A program made the translations under genes and the position numbers. A DNA stretch of 64,000 bases from Haematobia irritans (Eukaryota; Arthropoda; Insecta; Diptera; Muscidae): the NCBI RefSeq assembly GCF_050003625.1, contig NC_134398.1, positions 67,960,891 to 68,024,890 of the forward strand, in the 5' to 3' direction. Below the pieces are notes generated by a model that saw only the letters and a program-made list of their open reading frames with translations, did no database searches and was not told the origin of the DNA. Below are positions 1-16,392 of this stretch, in pieces. The number at the start of each line of letters is the position of its first letter. Positions within the stretch are counted from its first letter, which is position 1.

Positions 1-1
1 A

Positions 2-133
2 TCAATTGACATACTTATAGGAGTAGATATATTCTCAAAGATAGTACAAGAAGGCATCATGACTAGATTGGGATTTCCAACTGCACAAAACACCATCTTC
101 GGATGGGTCCTATACGGCTCTTATTCCACCTAA
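2..133 (+). pseudogene. BEL/Pao retrotransposon pol fragment (retropepsin region end)
   Basis: Frame 2 is open from the window edge to TAA at 131-133 (43 codons). The translation includes IDILIGVDIFSK, then PTAQNTIFGWVLYG. In BEL/Pao polyproteins the 'DILIG(A/V)D' block and the 'AQNTIFGW(V/I)L.G' block mark the C-terminal part of the aspartic protease region. The reading frame ends shortly after the GW block, where an intact element would continue into the reverse transcriptase, so this is a truncated remnant. The upstream part lies outside the window. Family assignment rests on these two motifs. No LTR was confirmed nearby. Confidence 0.75.
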
Positions 134-255
134 TATATTTGAGCTTCTGATCCAATTTTTTTTAATATCCTCACATAATTGCACAAACAATATATACGAA
201 TAACTTAGAACCATTTGAACAAACCAAAATCACTAATTTAAGATTTATTGAATTC

Positions 256-257
<2 letters not shown>

Positions 258-311
<54 letters not shown>
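258..311. repeat. poly-A run
   Basis: A homopolymer of about 54 A in AT-rich sequence. It could be the 3' tail of a plus-strand retroposed copy ending at the BEL fragment side, but no recognisable retroposon body precedes it. Its length may be unreliable in the assembly. Confidence 0.9.
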
Positions 312-312
<1 letters not shown>

Positions 313-1004
313 AGAAATTTATTAACATATATACCTATATATATTTTAATATACTTATATGTGTACGTATATACATAAAACTCCATACATAATCCTTTTA
401 GTAATTAATATATGAAATCTATATTCGAATTATACCAAATGAAGTTACATGTAGCATAAAAAATTTTATTTTTTTTGATAAGGTTCAAAGAATGCCATTA
501 CTTTCTTGCAGATATACTGCAAGGGGGGCGGAAATGTTTGGGTTAAAATATCAATTAATTCGCGAATTAGCACAATTTTTGTGATATCGATTTTCCCGCG
601 CATTTTTTATTAGAATTCCCTAACAAATCCCAGAACGGTTTACAATGTAAGCAATTATAAAGCAACCAAAAGCTGACGTACATGAAAAGTATCTTAACGA
701 ATTTAAATATTTTTCACCACAACATTTTCGCCCTAATATGAATCACATTTTCGTAAGCCAACTTCCGTAAAAAATACCTTGTTCATTCTTGATCCATTGT
801 TAGACTGGTAAGACTTATTCTGACAAAATAAATCCAAGTTTTATCCAACCCAACCTAATTGTTTCTTGGTGTTTCTTTTCTTTTCCTTCAATTACCCAAA
901 TTCTGGCGCTCTCCTACACTCATCTGGAGTGACAAAGACAAATTATTTTGTTTTTGCTTTGGGCTCACGAGTAATTATATTCCTCTTCAGATTCCATCAC
1001 GAAA
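312..1004. other. AT-rich intergenic sequence, no gene seen
   Basis: No coding region was recognised. Around 820-935 an AATAAA and a pyrimidine-rich stretch precede TTCTGGCGCTCTCCTACAC, which looks like the junction of an LTR end with a primer-binding site. No second LTR copy was found, so this is not called as an LTR. Confidence 0.4.
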
Positions 1005-2136
1005 TAAACAATAGTTATTTGACACCAACATAATGGAGGAAATGGAATTATACATGTAAAAATGTTTAAGATATTTAAAGTTGTATTCATGGCTGAATAA
1101 GGAGGTTGAATCACGATAACAAAAACAACAAATTTCAATATGTTGTTTACAATTTTAAGAAGTCAAAATCAGCTGATAAAAGAACCGTTTGGCATTGGTA
1201 AAAGTGGCAATTATTTATTCTTTCAATTGTCCTGAACAAAATAATTCAAATCAGAGAAAAATAAAGGTTCAAATTTAATTGCGTCACCTATGAGTGTTTG
1301 TGAAGTGGATAATTCATCCGAGGAACGCCGATATGAGACAAATAAGACTATAATACCCACCAAAGTTAAGAATGGAAGTCAGTCAAATGGATCTTCGCCA
1401 TCTATTAACAAAAACAGTTTATGATGCAGTCTAAAAACTGATGTGCGTGGTATTTTGGTTCTGGAATATGTTATCAAGATACTCAAGTCATCTTTGAACA
1501 ATTCTCCAGCTATGAATGCGCGAGTTTGTTTGAGATGCATTTGCTATGCAGTGTCATTTGGAGAGCTGCAATCACCATAAACATATGATTTTGACATCTT
1601 AAAATTTTGTCGAAATAAAAAAATTTTAATCATATGGGCCTATGATTTAACCTTCTTGTTCAGCCATGGTTGTATTCATAGCTTTATTTATTAATACGTT
1701 TAATAAGATAATTACTTTTTGATTGGTATTATATTATTATTTTTATATATTATTAATGTTATTTTTAAGATTATTATATTTGTTAACGAAAAAAAATAAT
1801 AAAATTTACAAAATCTCTAGAAATTTAGTATTGACTTTCAGTTAGAACTAGGATTGACTTTCATACAAATTGCGGTTTGAAAGTATTCGCAACAATGCTA
1901 ATTTTTTATTTTTATCACATTGAAAACTGTTTGAGAAATTATTGAGTAGCGATGCATTTAAATTTTAGGATTACAATTGAGAAATTATTGCTATTGTGTT
2001 GAATTTTACTGTTGAGGGTAATGTCTGTTTTTTGTTGAGAACGCGATTTTCTCAACAATTTCTCAACTTTTTTTTTGAAAAAATGTTTGAAAAATTATTG
2101 AATTTTAGTATTTTTCAAACGTTTGTGTTTATTGGG
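1005..2136 (+). mobile_element. CCCAATAAACACA TIR element, right-hand part
   Basis: Sequence from about 1005 matches the right half of the TIR family seen complete at 32344-34814 and elsewhere. It ends in the family terminus TGTGTTTATTGGG at 2124-2136. The left terminus is missing, so the copy is truncated or rearranged near 1005. It carries no transposase ORF. A P-like MITE interrupts it at 1088-1668. Family traits shared with the other copies are the subterminal blocks CTCAACAATTTCTCAAC and TTTTTCAAACG. Confidence 0.75.
1088..1668 (+). mobile_element. P-like MITE, 581 bp, 8-bp TSD
   Basis: The ends are CATGGCTGAATAAGGAGGTT and, on the other strand, CATGGCTGAACAAGAAGGTT: terminal inverted repeats of about 26 bp with a few mismatches. 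The element is flanked by the perfect 8-bp direct repeat GTTGTATT (1080-1087 and 1669-1676). The paralogous repeat near 32810-32830 (minus strand) has one GTTGTATT and no insert, which is an empty site. CA..TG termini beginning CATG plus an 8-bp TSD fit the P superfamily. hAT also makes 8-bp TSDs, so the class is inference. There is no transposase ORF. Confidence 0.85.
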
Positions 2137-2686
2137 AGTGTTATTAATGAATACCTATTTTTATATAAGGCTTATAGAATAAAAAGAGCGTGATAGCTAT
2201 CACTGGTTTAGAGTGCACGTTAATGATTTTTATGAAGAAGACCGTTAGTGTTTTTGCAATAACATTTGTGAACAAGTAACCCTTTTTAGTAATTTACATT
2301 TTATGGTGCGTATTAAGTTCGAGTTTAGCCGCTAAAATCGCCATTTTTCACGATTACTTTTCTCTAGTTACTGGATTGCATTCGCGTACATTTCAGCAAT
2401 TTTAAGCAAAGAGACTAAAATTCACTTTTACTCTCTTGCCAGTTTTTACTGGATAATTATTGCTAGAAAAGTACGCCAACAGACCTATTATTGGTGTCAT
2501 TGCCATCAAATCATCACTTTTAAACTTGTTGTTTTGGAATATATTTTCCAAAATTTCATTTATTACGGAGATTATATTTGGTAAGTATTGTATTTGTCAT
2601 TTAAGAAATTTGCCATTCCTTTTTATAGTCCTTTTGTTTTTAATAATATTTAGATTGGAAAATTACTATTATACATTCATATATGG
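2137..2686. other. No gene recognised; short repeat fragment
   Basis: Around 2305-2360 the sequence TTAAGTTCGAGTTT followed by GCCGCTAAAATCGCC resembles the repeat at 38438-38475, so it is probably a MITE fragment. An open stretch from 2460 has no recognisable protein content. Confidence 0.4.
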
Positions 2687-3026
2687 GAGCAACCTTCGTG
2701 CAATGGTTCATGCCCGCTTTGCATACAAACGGTTATGGATACAATCCCAATTTCGACCAAACACCATAAAGTTTTGCAACGGTGGATTGGTGAATTACTC
2801 CCTCTGTAATGCTGGTGGCATTTCTGAGTGTTTCAAAGCTACTCTAAAATTTTCATCGCAATGAGAAATTATGTTCAATCTCGGCTATAAAAAGGAGATT
2901 CCGTGTCTTTGAGCTAAACATTGAATCGGGCAGCACTCAGTGACAGGAGAGAAGTCCAACACTGCGGTATCATAATGGAATAAATAGTCAAAGTGAGCCT
3001 GAAATAACGGGCTGCCACTATAGCTA
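2687..3026 (+). mobile_element. LINE 3'-UTR remnant
   Basis: Contains in order GGCTATAAAAAGGAGATTCC, AATCGGGCAGCACTCAGTGA, a GCGGTATCATAATGGAATAA block, AGTGAGCCTGAA and GGGCTGCCACTATAGC. The last part aligns with the 3' end of the LINE at 9260-9344, and this arrangement is common at 3' ends of fly LOA/Jockey-type LINEs. The open frame across it (to 2864) is not a gene. The typical CCTAACC tail is degenerate. Confidence 0.65.
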
Positions 3027-3565
3027 AACTAAACTGTACACAATTGGCAAAGTTCACCTTAAATGTGAGTATTAAACCCAGGATAACATTACAACCCTGC
3101 TATTTTAGCGAAATAATGCCAACTAAATACGGCCTTAAGAGAATAATGTATGCTTTTAGTTTGAATCAATTTGATTTTTTGCCTATTTTATTGGTCAACT
3201 TTGGTGACATCGTTCAATACAATACCTATAAATAAAAATAAAAAATAAAGAAAAAAGTAAAATTTTTGTCATGTATATTTGATGAGAGGTGATTTTTTAT
3301 GTATTTTCATCTCCTGAATTCGAAAATAGAGGTTAAATTTTTATATGGAACACGCTTTGAGATATACTAATATTTTTAGTTTTTTACTATCTCAAGCTAG
3401 AAATGTCCGGTTATATCGTTGGATCTGTGATAAGTTAAGTGGTTCCAAATATATCGATGAAAATTGGGCACATTTTCATCATGTGGTTCTGTGCCGGTGG
3501 AAAAGTGCAACCGTTGAAATAATTCCGATTTCTCTTTATGCTCGTAAAGGTGATACTTTAACGTA
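3027..3565. other. AT-rich sequence, no gene recognised
   Basis: Two open stretches of 63 and 73 codons (3044-3235 and 3345-3566) show no family motif, no paralogue in the window and no obvious splice context. Nothing else was seen. Confidence 0.4.
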
Positions 3566-4402
3566 AGAGTACGAGGGCGGTTCGGAAACTTCTTAGCCTA
3601 TCAATGAAAGAGAATAGTTAGTTTTTCAAAAATATTTTTGTTTTTCAATATAATCTCCTGAAACTTCAATACACTTGAAATTGAAAATCTAGAGGTATTT
3701 TAAGATCACAAATAGGTGTGTTGCAAATGGTGCCTATTGGTCCATATTTTGGTATAGCCCCCATATAGACCGTTCTCCCGACTTTATTTCTTGGGCTTCT
3801 AGAATCCGTAGTTTTTATCCAAATTGCCGGAAATTAGAAATATAGACGTATCTTAGGATCATAAAAAGGTGTGTCGAAAATGGTCCGTATCGGTCCATGT
3901 TTTGGTATAGCCCCTATATAGACTTATCTTCCGATTTTACTTTTTGGGCTTCTAGAATTCGTATTTTTTCACCCAATTCGTCTGAAAGTGGAATTCTAGA
4001 GGTATTTGAGGAACATTAAGAGGTGGTGAGTATTGGTCCATGTTTTGGTTTAGGCCCCATATAGACCTAAATTTATTTCTAAGACTTCAAATCAAGGCGT
4101 TATTTCATCATATACACGAAATGTTTATGATTTCTTTATAACTCTAACATAATTGGTTCTCATAAATCCAGAATCTGAGCTGGTCTTCATATGTAGAATC
4201 TTTAATTTTTTTTCTTCGGGAAGCGTACTGGTTGAACTGATTTGCTTGGGAGAAGATTTGTCATCAAACCCCCTAAAATGCTATATATTATCAAGTAACC
4301 CGCTACGACGATGAGTTTTCAAAGTAAACTATTATATTTGATTCATAGTGGTGGGTATTTAAGATTCGGCCCGGCCGAACTTACTGCAGTATGTACTTGT
4401 TT
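3566..4402 (-). repeat. mini-me-like repeat with ~150-bp internal units
   Basis: Three imperfect units repeat roughly every 150 bp. Markers are GGTATAGCCCCCATATAGAC at about 3753, GGTATAGCCCCTATATAGAC at about 3903 and a weaker one near 4046. The unit contains GGGCTTCTAGAAT. The distal end (about 4350-4402) reads TTCGGCCCGGCCGAACTTAC then GTATGTACTTGTTTT. It is the reverse-complement counterpart of the element start at about 38844-38890 (ACAAGTATATACGGCCGTAA). Non-coding, non-autonomous. Confidence 0.6.
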
Positions 4403-4425
4403 TGAATTAATACTGTTGTTTAGAA

Positions 4426-4536
4426 ATGACTAGCGACGAGTACCGAATTTCTGAACTTGATAAAGATGTCATTAAAAACGTTTGTCTTCAATTTGCAAAA
4501 GCACTCATAAGTGAAAGTCATTACCGATCAAAATGA
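4426..4536 (+). CDS. small unidentified ORF (36 aa), possible gene remnant
   Basis: ATG at 4426 opens a charged 36-codon frame (begins MTSDEYRISELDKDVIKN) closing with TGA at 4534-4536. The composition (acidic start, amphipathic middle) is more protein-like than the surrounding AT-rich sequence and it is not part of a repeat duplicated in this window. I do not recognise a family. It could be the first exon of a gene, a remnant, or chance. Confidence 0.2.
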   Translation: MTSDEYRISELDKDVIKNVCLQFAKALISESHYRSK

Positions 4537-4844
4537 ATGAATGAAAGCATTAAAACTTAAAAATCGCTTTTCCGCTATTCGGATAATTTTATATGAATAC
4601 ACAAAAGTTCTATAATACATCTTCGGAACCTTTTTTGTAGAGCATTGAATTTTAGCTGGCTTTAGTAATTGTGTGGTGGGAGTTGGTATATTAGAATTTA
4701 TAATATATTTTTGGTGCTTTTTGACCTTCGGGAGTTGGCAACACTGCCACCGAAAGAAAAGTGTTTAGCGGGTAACGACCTTAACGGTAAACATTGTAAT
4801 ATGGAGCGTCGAAGAGTATTATTAGAAAAGTTCTTTTTTTCGGT

Positions 4845-5114
4845 ATTTTTATACCCTGCGCCCCACTGTGGAACAGGGTATTATAAGTTAGTGCATGTGT
4901 TTGCAACACCCAGAAGGAGACGAGATAGACACATGGTGCTTCGGCAAAAATGCTCAGGGTGGGCTCTTGAGTCGATATAGCGATGTCCGTCTGTGTGTGA
5001 ACACATTTTTGTAATCAAAGTCTAGGTCGCAGTTTTAGTCCAATCGACACCAAATTTGGCACAAGTATGTGTATTTTTTTTTTGAAGAAATCGGTTCAGA
5101 TTTAGATATAGCTC

Positions 5115-5168
<54 letters not shown>
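4845..5168 (-). repeat. mini-me-like repeat end plus (TA)n
   Basis: Begins with the fold-back end TATACCCTGCGCC, then GTGGAACAGGGTAT, then GCAACACCCAGAAGGAGACG and TCGATATAGCGATGTCCGTC. It runs into a (TA)n tract at 5117-5168. The same order of blocks occurs at 14195-14400 and 17300-17520. Truncated copy: the tandem unit region is replaced by the (TA)n tract. Confidence 0.75.
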
Positions 5169-5170
<2 letters not shown>

Positions 5171-6652
5171 TTTAGTCAACACTTTTGGATTTTTTTTGTA
5201 AATAAAAAGGGTTAATTTTTTGTTTTAATTTATATTATTTATTAAGTATATTGGCGAAATATTAACATACCATAAAATCAGGCTTACAAAATCTTTAAAA
5301 CTAGGTACATGTAGTCTCTTAATATTGAAATGTTTAAAATAAATAGCTCATATTCTCCTGGGCTGGCTGAACCGATTTTCTTGAAACTTTCAGAGATCGT
5401 AGGGGGCGCTCATGTGGTGAAAATAGGGTACCTCATTTTTTGACACCAGGTCGGGGAGGTACACCTCCCCTTTGTCCCACTTTTTGAAAATTGGACCAAA
5501 GTTGACCGATTTGTTTGACATTTTAATTGCAGGTTGTGGTTGGTATCTAGACAAACATCCGCTACTTATTTTTCCATATTTGGTCGCGGAGGGACCTCCC
5601 CTTTGATATATTAGTTTTTCACTGAAGTACAGTGAAAAACTAAAGTTCTCTGATTTACTTGAGGTTATGAAATTAATATGTTGTACCTGATGTGTTCATT
5701 TGTGTACGGGGAGGGAGACCTCCCCCTTGCCCGACTTTTTGAAACTTGGAACAAAATTATCCGATTTGCTTGAAATTTCCGGGGAAGGTTGAAGGAGGCG
5801 TCTAGACAAAGAACGGCTACTTTATTTTACGATATTAGGCCGGGGAAGGGGACGTCCCCTTTGCCCGACTTTTTTAAAGTACAGTGAAAACAAAACTAAG
5901 TCTTCCGACTGAAATTTTACGGTGAGGTTATGAAATTTATATGATTCCTGCTTTTTTAATATTTTTAACTTCTCCTAAAGTAACATACATACAGAGAAAC
6001 AATTAAACTTTTCCAATTTACTTGAAATTTACAGAGGACGTGTGGAGAGGTTATGAAATTAATGTTGGATACCTGATTTTGTGATATTTGGACGGGAAAA
6101 TGGGGCCGCCCATTGCCCTGCTTTTTGAAAGTTTGGCTTATAATTTGCTTGATATTTTCTGGGACGTTTACACAAGATGCGCTACATCACTTTTCTTCTT
6201 CTAAAACTGAAAAAAACAAAATTCTCAAGTTTTCTTGAAATTTACAAAGGCCGTGGGGGAAGGTTATGAAATCAATGTGGTGTACCTGATGTTTGGGTAT
6301 GTGGACGAGGAGGGAACCTTCCCCTTGCCCACATTTGAAGGAAAGTTCTAGATATTCTTGGAAATTTCAGGGAAGGTTAAGGGTGTTATTCACTTCTGCG
6401 TTTATCGATATTTTATCAGGGAAATTGAGGTCCCTTTAAAAAATAGACCAAAATTTAACTTTCTCCGATCAACTTGAAATTTACAGAGAACGTGGGAGGA
6501 GGTGATTAAATTAACACAGGGTACATGTTTTTCGATATCTGGTTGGAGAAGGGGAATAGTGAAATAAGACATCGAAGGGGCGTTCAATAACGTCCATCCG
6601 AGCTCGATATCAAATGGACTGACAACTCTGAATGTTGATCCAGGTATACTTA

Positions 6653-7288
6653 AGCGGACCTTAGACGGTCGGATAAACACTCCGACAGAGGTTCGTCTAT
6701 TCGTTGTGTGTTCGTTCAAGTTTTGCCCTTACACTACACGAACAAATGTGATGACAACATGAAAAAATAAGAAGAAGCATAAACAAACAATGAAGTTGTA
6801 CGAAGATTTATGGGTGAAACCATTTTTTACTGAAAAAATGGAAGAAAATAATAAAAAAAATCCTGGTATATGTGTCAAAACAATGATTCCTGAAGTAATA
6901 CACATTTAATATATTACAAATTACTTGATGAATTTAGAATACTTGTCGCCTGGTTTCCCGTTGATTGAAAGTGGAATTTTTCCACGTTTTTGCCACAATA
7001 CTTGTTTAGATTTATATATTTCTTTAATTTTCAACCAGAATTGGCGATCCATCATTAATTTCATTGCAGAAATGCCTGTTTTTAATATAAAAATAAATTT
7101 GTCTTTGATAATGTTTGTCGAACATCCCATTACACTCAATGATTTGTACCACCCAACCAGAAAAAATCAAAGTTGTTTTGATTTTATACCAACACGTCCC
7201 CGCGACAGCCGAACACGACCTTATACAATCGGATTTGTCGCCGCAACGTGTTGTGTCGCAGGGTTTATCCGACCGTATAAGGTGCCCT
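6653..7288 (+). mobile_element. PIF/Harbinger-like MITE, TTA TSD
   Basis: The ends are AGCGGACCTTAGACGGTCGG and, on the other strand, AGGGCACCTTATACGGTCGG, both continuing into ATAAAC. The TIR is about 26 bp with 3-4 mismatches. Flanks are TTA at 6650-6652 and 7289-7291. Removing the element plus one TTA joins the LINE RT frame as DPGI-LRLLDELLRKRR without a break, which supports the boundaries. A 3-bp TTA/TAA duplication is typical of PIF/Harbinger. No transposase. The open frame crossing its right end is a MITE-LINE composite. Confidence 0.8.
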
Positions 7289-7688
7289 TTAGGCTGTTAG
7301 ACGAACTTCTAAGGAAGAGACGCATTTCAGCCACACTAGGACAAGCAAACATACAAAGGTATGTGAACAGAGGCACTCCTCAAGGAGGAGTTCTATCACC
7401 TCTTCTTTGGAATGTTACTATAAACGACCTTCTGGTTTCCCCAGCCAAACAGTCAGCTGCAACAACGGCTGTGCGGTTGCGCGAGCTATCGCTATGGTCG
7501 GAAAAAAGTTACGGTCACAGTTCGGTCCTCAAAATAATGCCAGATGTGCCTAACGTAGTGGATTACACTTTGGCGGGTCCACTTTTCGACAAAAACTTTG
7601 AGACTCTAATTCCCAACAGTGAGGCGTGGTGTACACGGACCCCGGGGAATAAAAGATATATAGATTTCTACACTGATGGCTCCAAATT

Positions 7689-7954
7689 GGATGGCCAAGT
7701 GGGTTTCGGAGTATATTCTAAAGATCTGGAACTTCGAATATCGAAAAGATTACCTGATCACTGTAGTGTTTTTCAGGCTGAAATATTAGCAATAAGAGAA
7801 GTGGTGAATTGGCTGAGAATTGGATGGCCAAGTGGGTTTCGGAGTATATTCTAAAGATCTGGAACTTCGAATATCGAAAAGATTACCTGATCACTGTAGT
7901 GTTTTTCAGGCTGAAATATTAGCAATAAGAGAAGTGGTGAATTGGCTGAGAAGT
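7689..7954 (+). repeat. 133-bp tandem duplication inside LINE RNase H
   Basis: GGATGGCCAAGTGGGTTTCG starts at 7689 and again at 7822. The two 133-bp units are adjacent and cover the RNase H first and second catalytic motifs. The inverted arm copy (around 25740-25850) has a single unit, so the duplication arose in this arm after the arms formed, or is an assembly error. Confidence 0.85.
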
Positions 7955-8437
7955 AATGCTCCAAGCAATATTGGCATTAATATATACTCAGACAGTCAAC
8001 CTGCAATAAAATCCTTGGACTCTGTGTTCCTCAACTCGAAAACGGCCATCGCTGCCGCAAATCTCTCAATGAGATGGCTGAGCAGCACAATATTCACCTA
8101 ATATGGGTGCCTGGCCAATAGGAACATACCGGGGAACTACGAAGCAGATGAGCTAGCAAGGCTAGGAACTACCTTACATATTCCAGGGGAACTAGAATCT
8201 GTTGGTATGCCTCTGGCTACCTGCAAGCTCTTACTGCGTGAGAAGGCTGTCATGATGGCAAATGTTCGATGGGAGAATTGTAAGGGTTGTAACGACACCA
8301 AGCAAATATGGCCCCATTTAAACTTAAACCGCACACTAGATATGCTAGTGTTCTCGAGCCGCCAGATATCACTCCTGATATCTGCTATAACGGGTCGCTG
8401 CCTGATAGGCGATTTTGCAAAAACTATTGGTGCGAAG

Positions 8438-8992
8438 TAGAGGTGTGCACGTGAGTAATTGTTTACTCACGCTCACGCACACTCACGACGGAAAAATCTT
8501 ACTCACGCACACTCACGCACGATATTGTTTGGTATGACTCACGCTCACGCACACTCACGAAAAGAAAATTTGTACTCACGCACGAAAATGTTGTGACTAA
8601 CGAAAAATACCTTGACTCACGAAAAATATCGAGACTCACGAAAAATGTCGTTACTCACGAACAATTTTTTGAGCAATTTATCTTAGTAACGTGTCTGAAA
8701 ACATGAACATTATTAACATCGAGAGCGTTATTACACTTTTAACATCCCAGGTGTCACTAAAATTGTAAATGAATTTAACTCTTCAGCGTTTTATGTTGGT
8801 GAGTGGGATTACTTTCTCACGCACACTCACGAAGATAACATTTTCGTGACTCACGCTCACTCACGACATTCTGGTTTGTTAATCACGCTCACGCACACTC
8901 ACGCCGTGGCCATGAGCGTGACTCACGACTCACGCGTGAGTCACGAAAAATTTCGTGAGTCACGACAATTTCGTGTCACGTGCACACCTCTA
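8438..8992 (+). mobile_element. hAT-like MITE with dense CACTCACG motifs, 8-bp TSD
   Basis: The 17-bp TIR TAGAGGTGTGCACGTGA occurs at both ends and is flanked by the 8-bp duplication GTGCGAAG (8430-8437 and 8993-9000). TAGAGGTG-type ends with an 8-bp TSD are typical of hAT. The outer 200-250 bp on each side are built of closely spaced ACTCACG / CGTGAGT words in both orientations. The central ~150 bp is ordinary AT-rich sequence. Removing it restores the LINE frame TIGAK-YNDY. No transposase ORF. Confidence 0.9.
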
Positions 8993-9498
8993 GTGCGAAG
9001 TATAATGACTATTGTATGAGCTATCATGATGCGGAGGAAAAGGAATCAATAAAACACCTCTTTTGTGAGTGTCCTGCATTTTCTGTAAGGCGTAAGCAAA
9101 TTTTAGGGGCATATAGCTTCAGATTACTGGCGGACCTGGAAAACGTTAACTTAAGCAGTCTGCTAATGTTTTTGGAACAATCTGGTTGGTTCAACAGAAG
9201 AAAATAATCGAGAAGGTTCAACGGTTAAAACTAGAAGTGTACATATGTAATAGGTACTTTTAGTTAATGTGGTATCACAATGGACTGAATAGTCTAAGTG
9301 AACCTGAATCTTAATCGGGCTGCCACTTTAACCTAACCTAACCTAATAGTGAAATAAACTTTGTCGATTTACTTGGAATTTATAGGGAATAATAGAGGCT
9401 ACGTGATTCTCCGATATCTGGTCGGAGTGGAGCGAAGGTGGGGAGAGATTTCCTTTTTGTCCGATTTTTTGAAAATTGAAAGTAGAGGGTTGTCCGTA

Positions 9499-15792
<6,294 letters not shown>

Positions 15793-15892
15793 NNNNNNNN
15801 NNNNNNNNNNNNNNNNNNNNNNNNNNNNNNNNNNNNNNNNNNNNNNNNNNNNNNNNNNNNNNNNNNNNNNNNNNNNNNNNNNNNNNNNNNNN
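15793..15892. other. assembly gap (100 N)
   Basis: Exactly 100 N, the usual placeholder for a gap of unknown size. Sequences on the two sides are unrelated to each other. Confidence 0.99.

Positions 15893-16392
<500 letters not shown>

Larger units (their letters stand above)
6568..9207 (+). pseudogene. LINE RT/RNase H remnant
   Basis: Coding pieces in order: RT motif A (DIEGAFNNVHP) at 6568-6600; after the first MITE, RKRRISATLGQANIQRYV and the motif-B block RGTPQGGVLSPLLWN (about 7310-7415); RNase H with YTDGSK (catalytic Asp, about 7672), QAEILAI (Glu) and YSDSQPA (Asp); then a C-terminal zinc-finger-like stretch CMSYHDAEEKESIKHLFCEC after the second MITE, stopping at 9205-9207. The frame passes straight from the end of the motif-B region to AKQSAATTAVRLREL, so the YADD motif and thumb are deleted. 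A 133-bp duplication (7689-7954) and a 1-bp insertion near 8118 add frameshifts. Not functional. Confidence 0.85.
6568..9344 (+). mobile_element. 5'-truncated RNase-H-bearing LINE (I/LOA-like), 13-bp TSD
   Basis: The insertion is flanked by the 13-bp direct repeat AATAGTGAAATAA (6555-6567 and 9345-9357) and ends in CCTAACCTAACCTAA. Its 5' end is truncated inside the RT domain. It is interrupted by a Harbinger-like MITE (6653-7288) and a hAT-like MITE (8438-8992), both excisable in frame on paper. The 3' UTR carries GTATCACAATGGACTGAATA and AATCGGGCTGCCACTTTAAC. The inverted copy at 24308-28430 has the same TSD and both nested MITEs, so all three insertions predate the arm duplication. Confidence 0.9.

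Noticed and set aside
820..935. LTR end plus primer-binding site
   Set aside because: The sequence is suggestive, but no matching LTR, polypurine tract or target duplication could be found in the window.
6402..6719. 105-codon ORF conserved in both arms (also 28279-28596)
   Set aside because: It runs antisense through repeat, LINE motif A and MITE end. Identity between arms reflects the inverted duplication, not selection.
6925..7854. A single 309-codon gene
   Set aside because: The frame is a composite: its first ~120 codons are Harbinger-like MITE sequence and the rest is deleted LINE RT/RNase H. The same composite occurs at 25625-26611.
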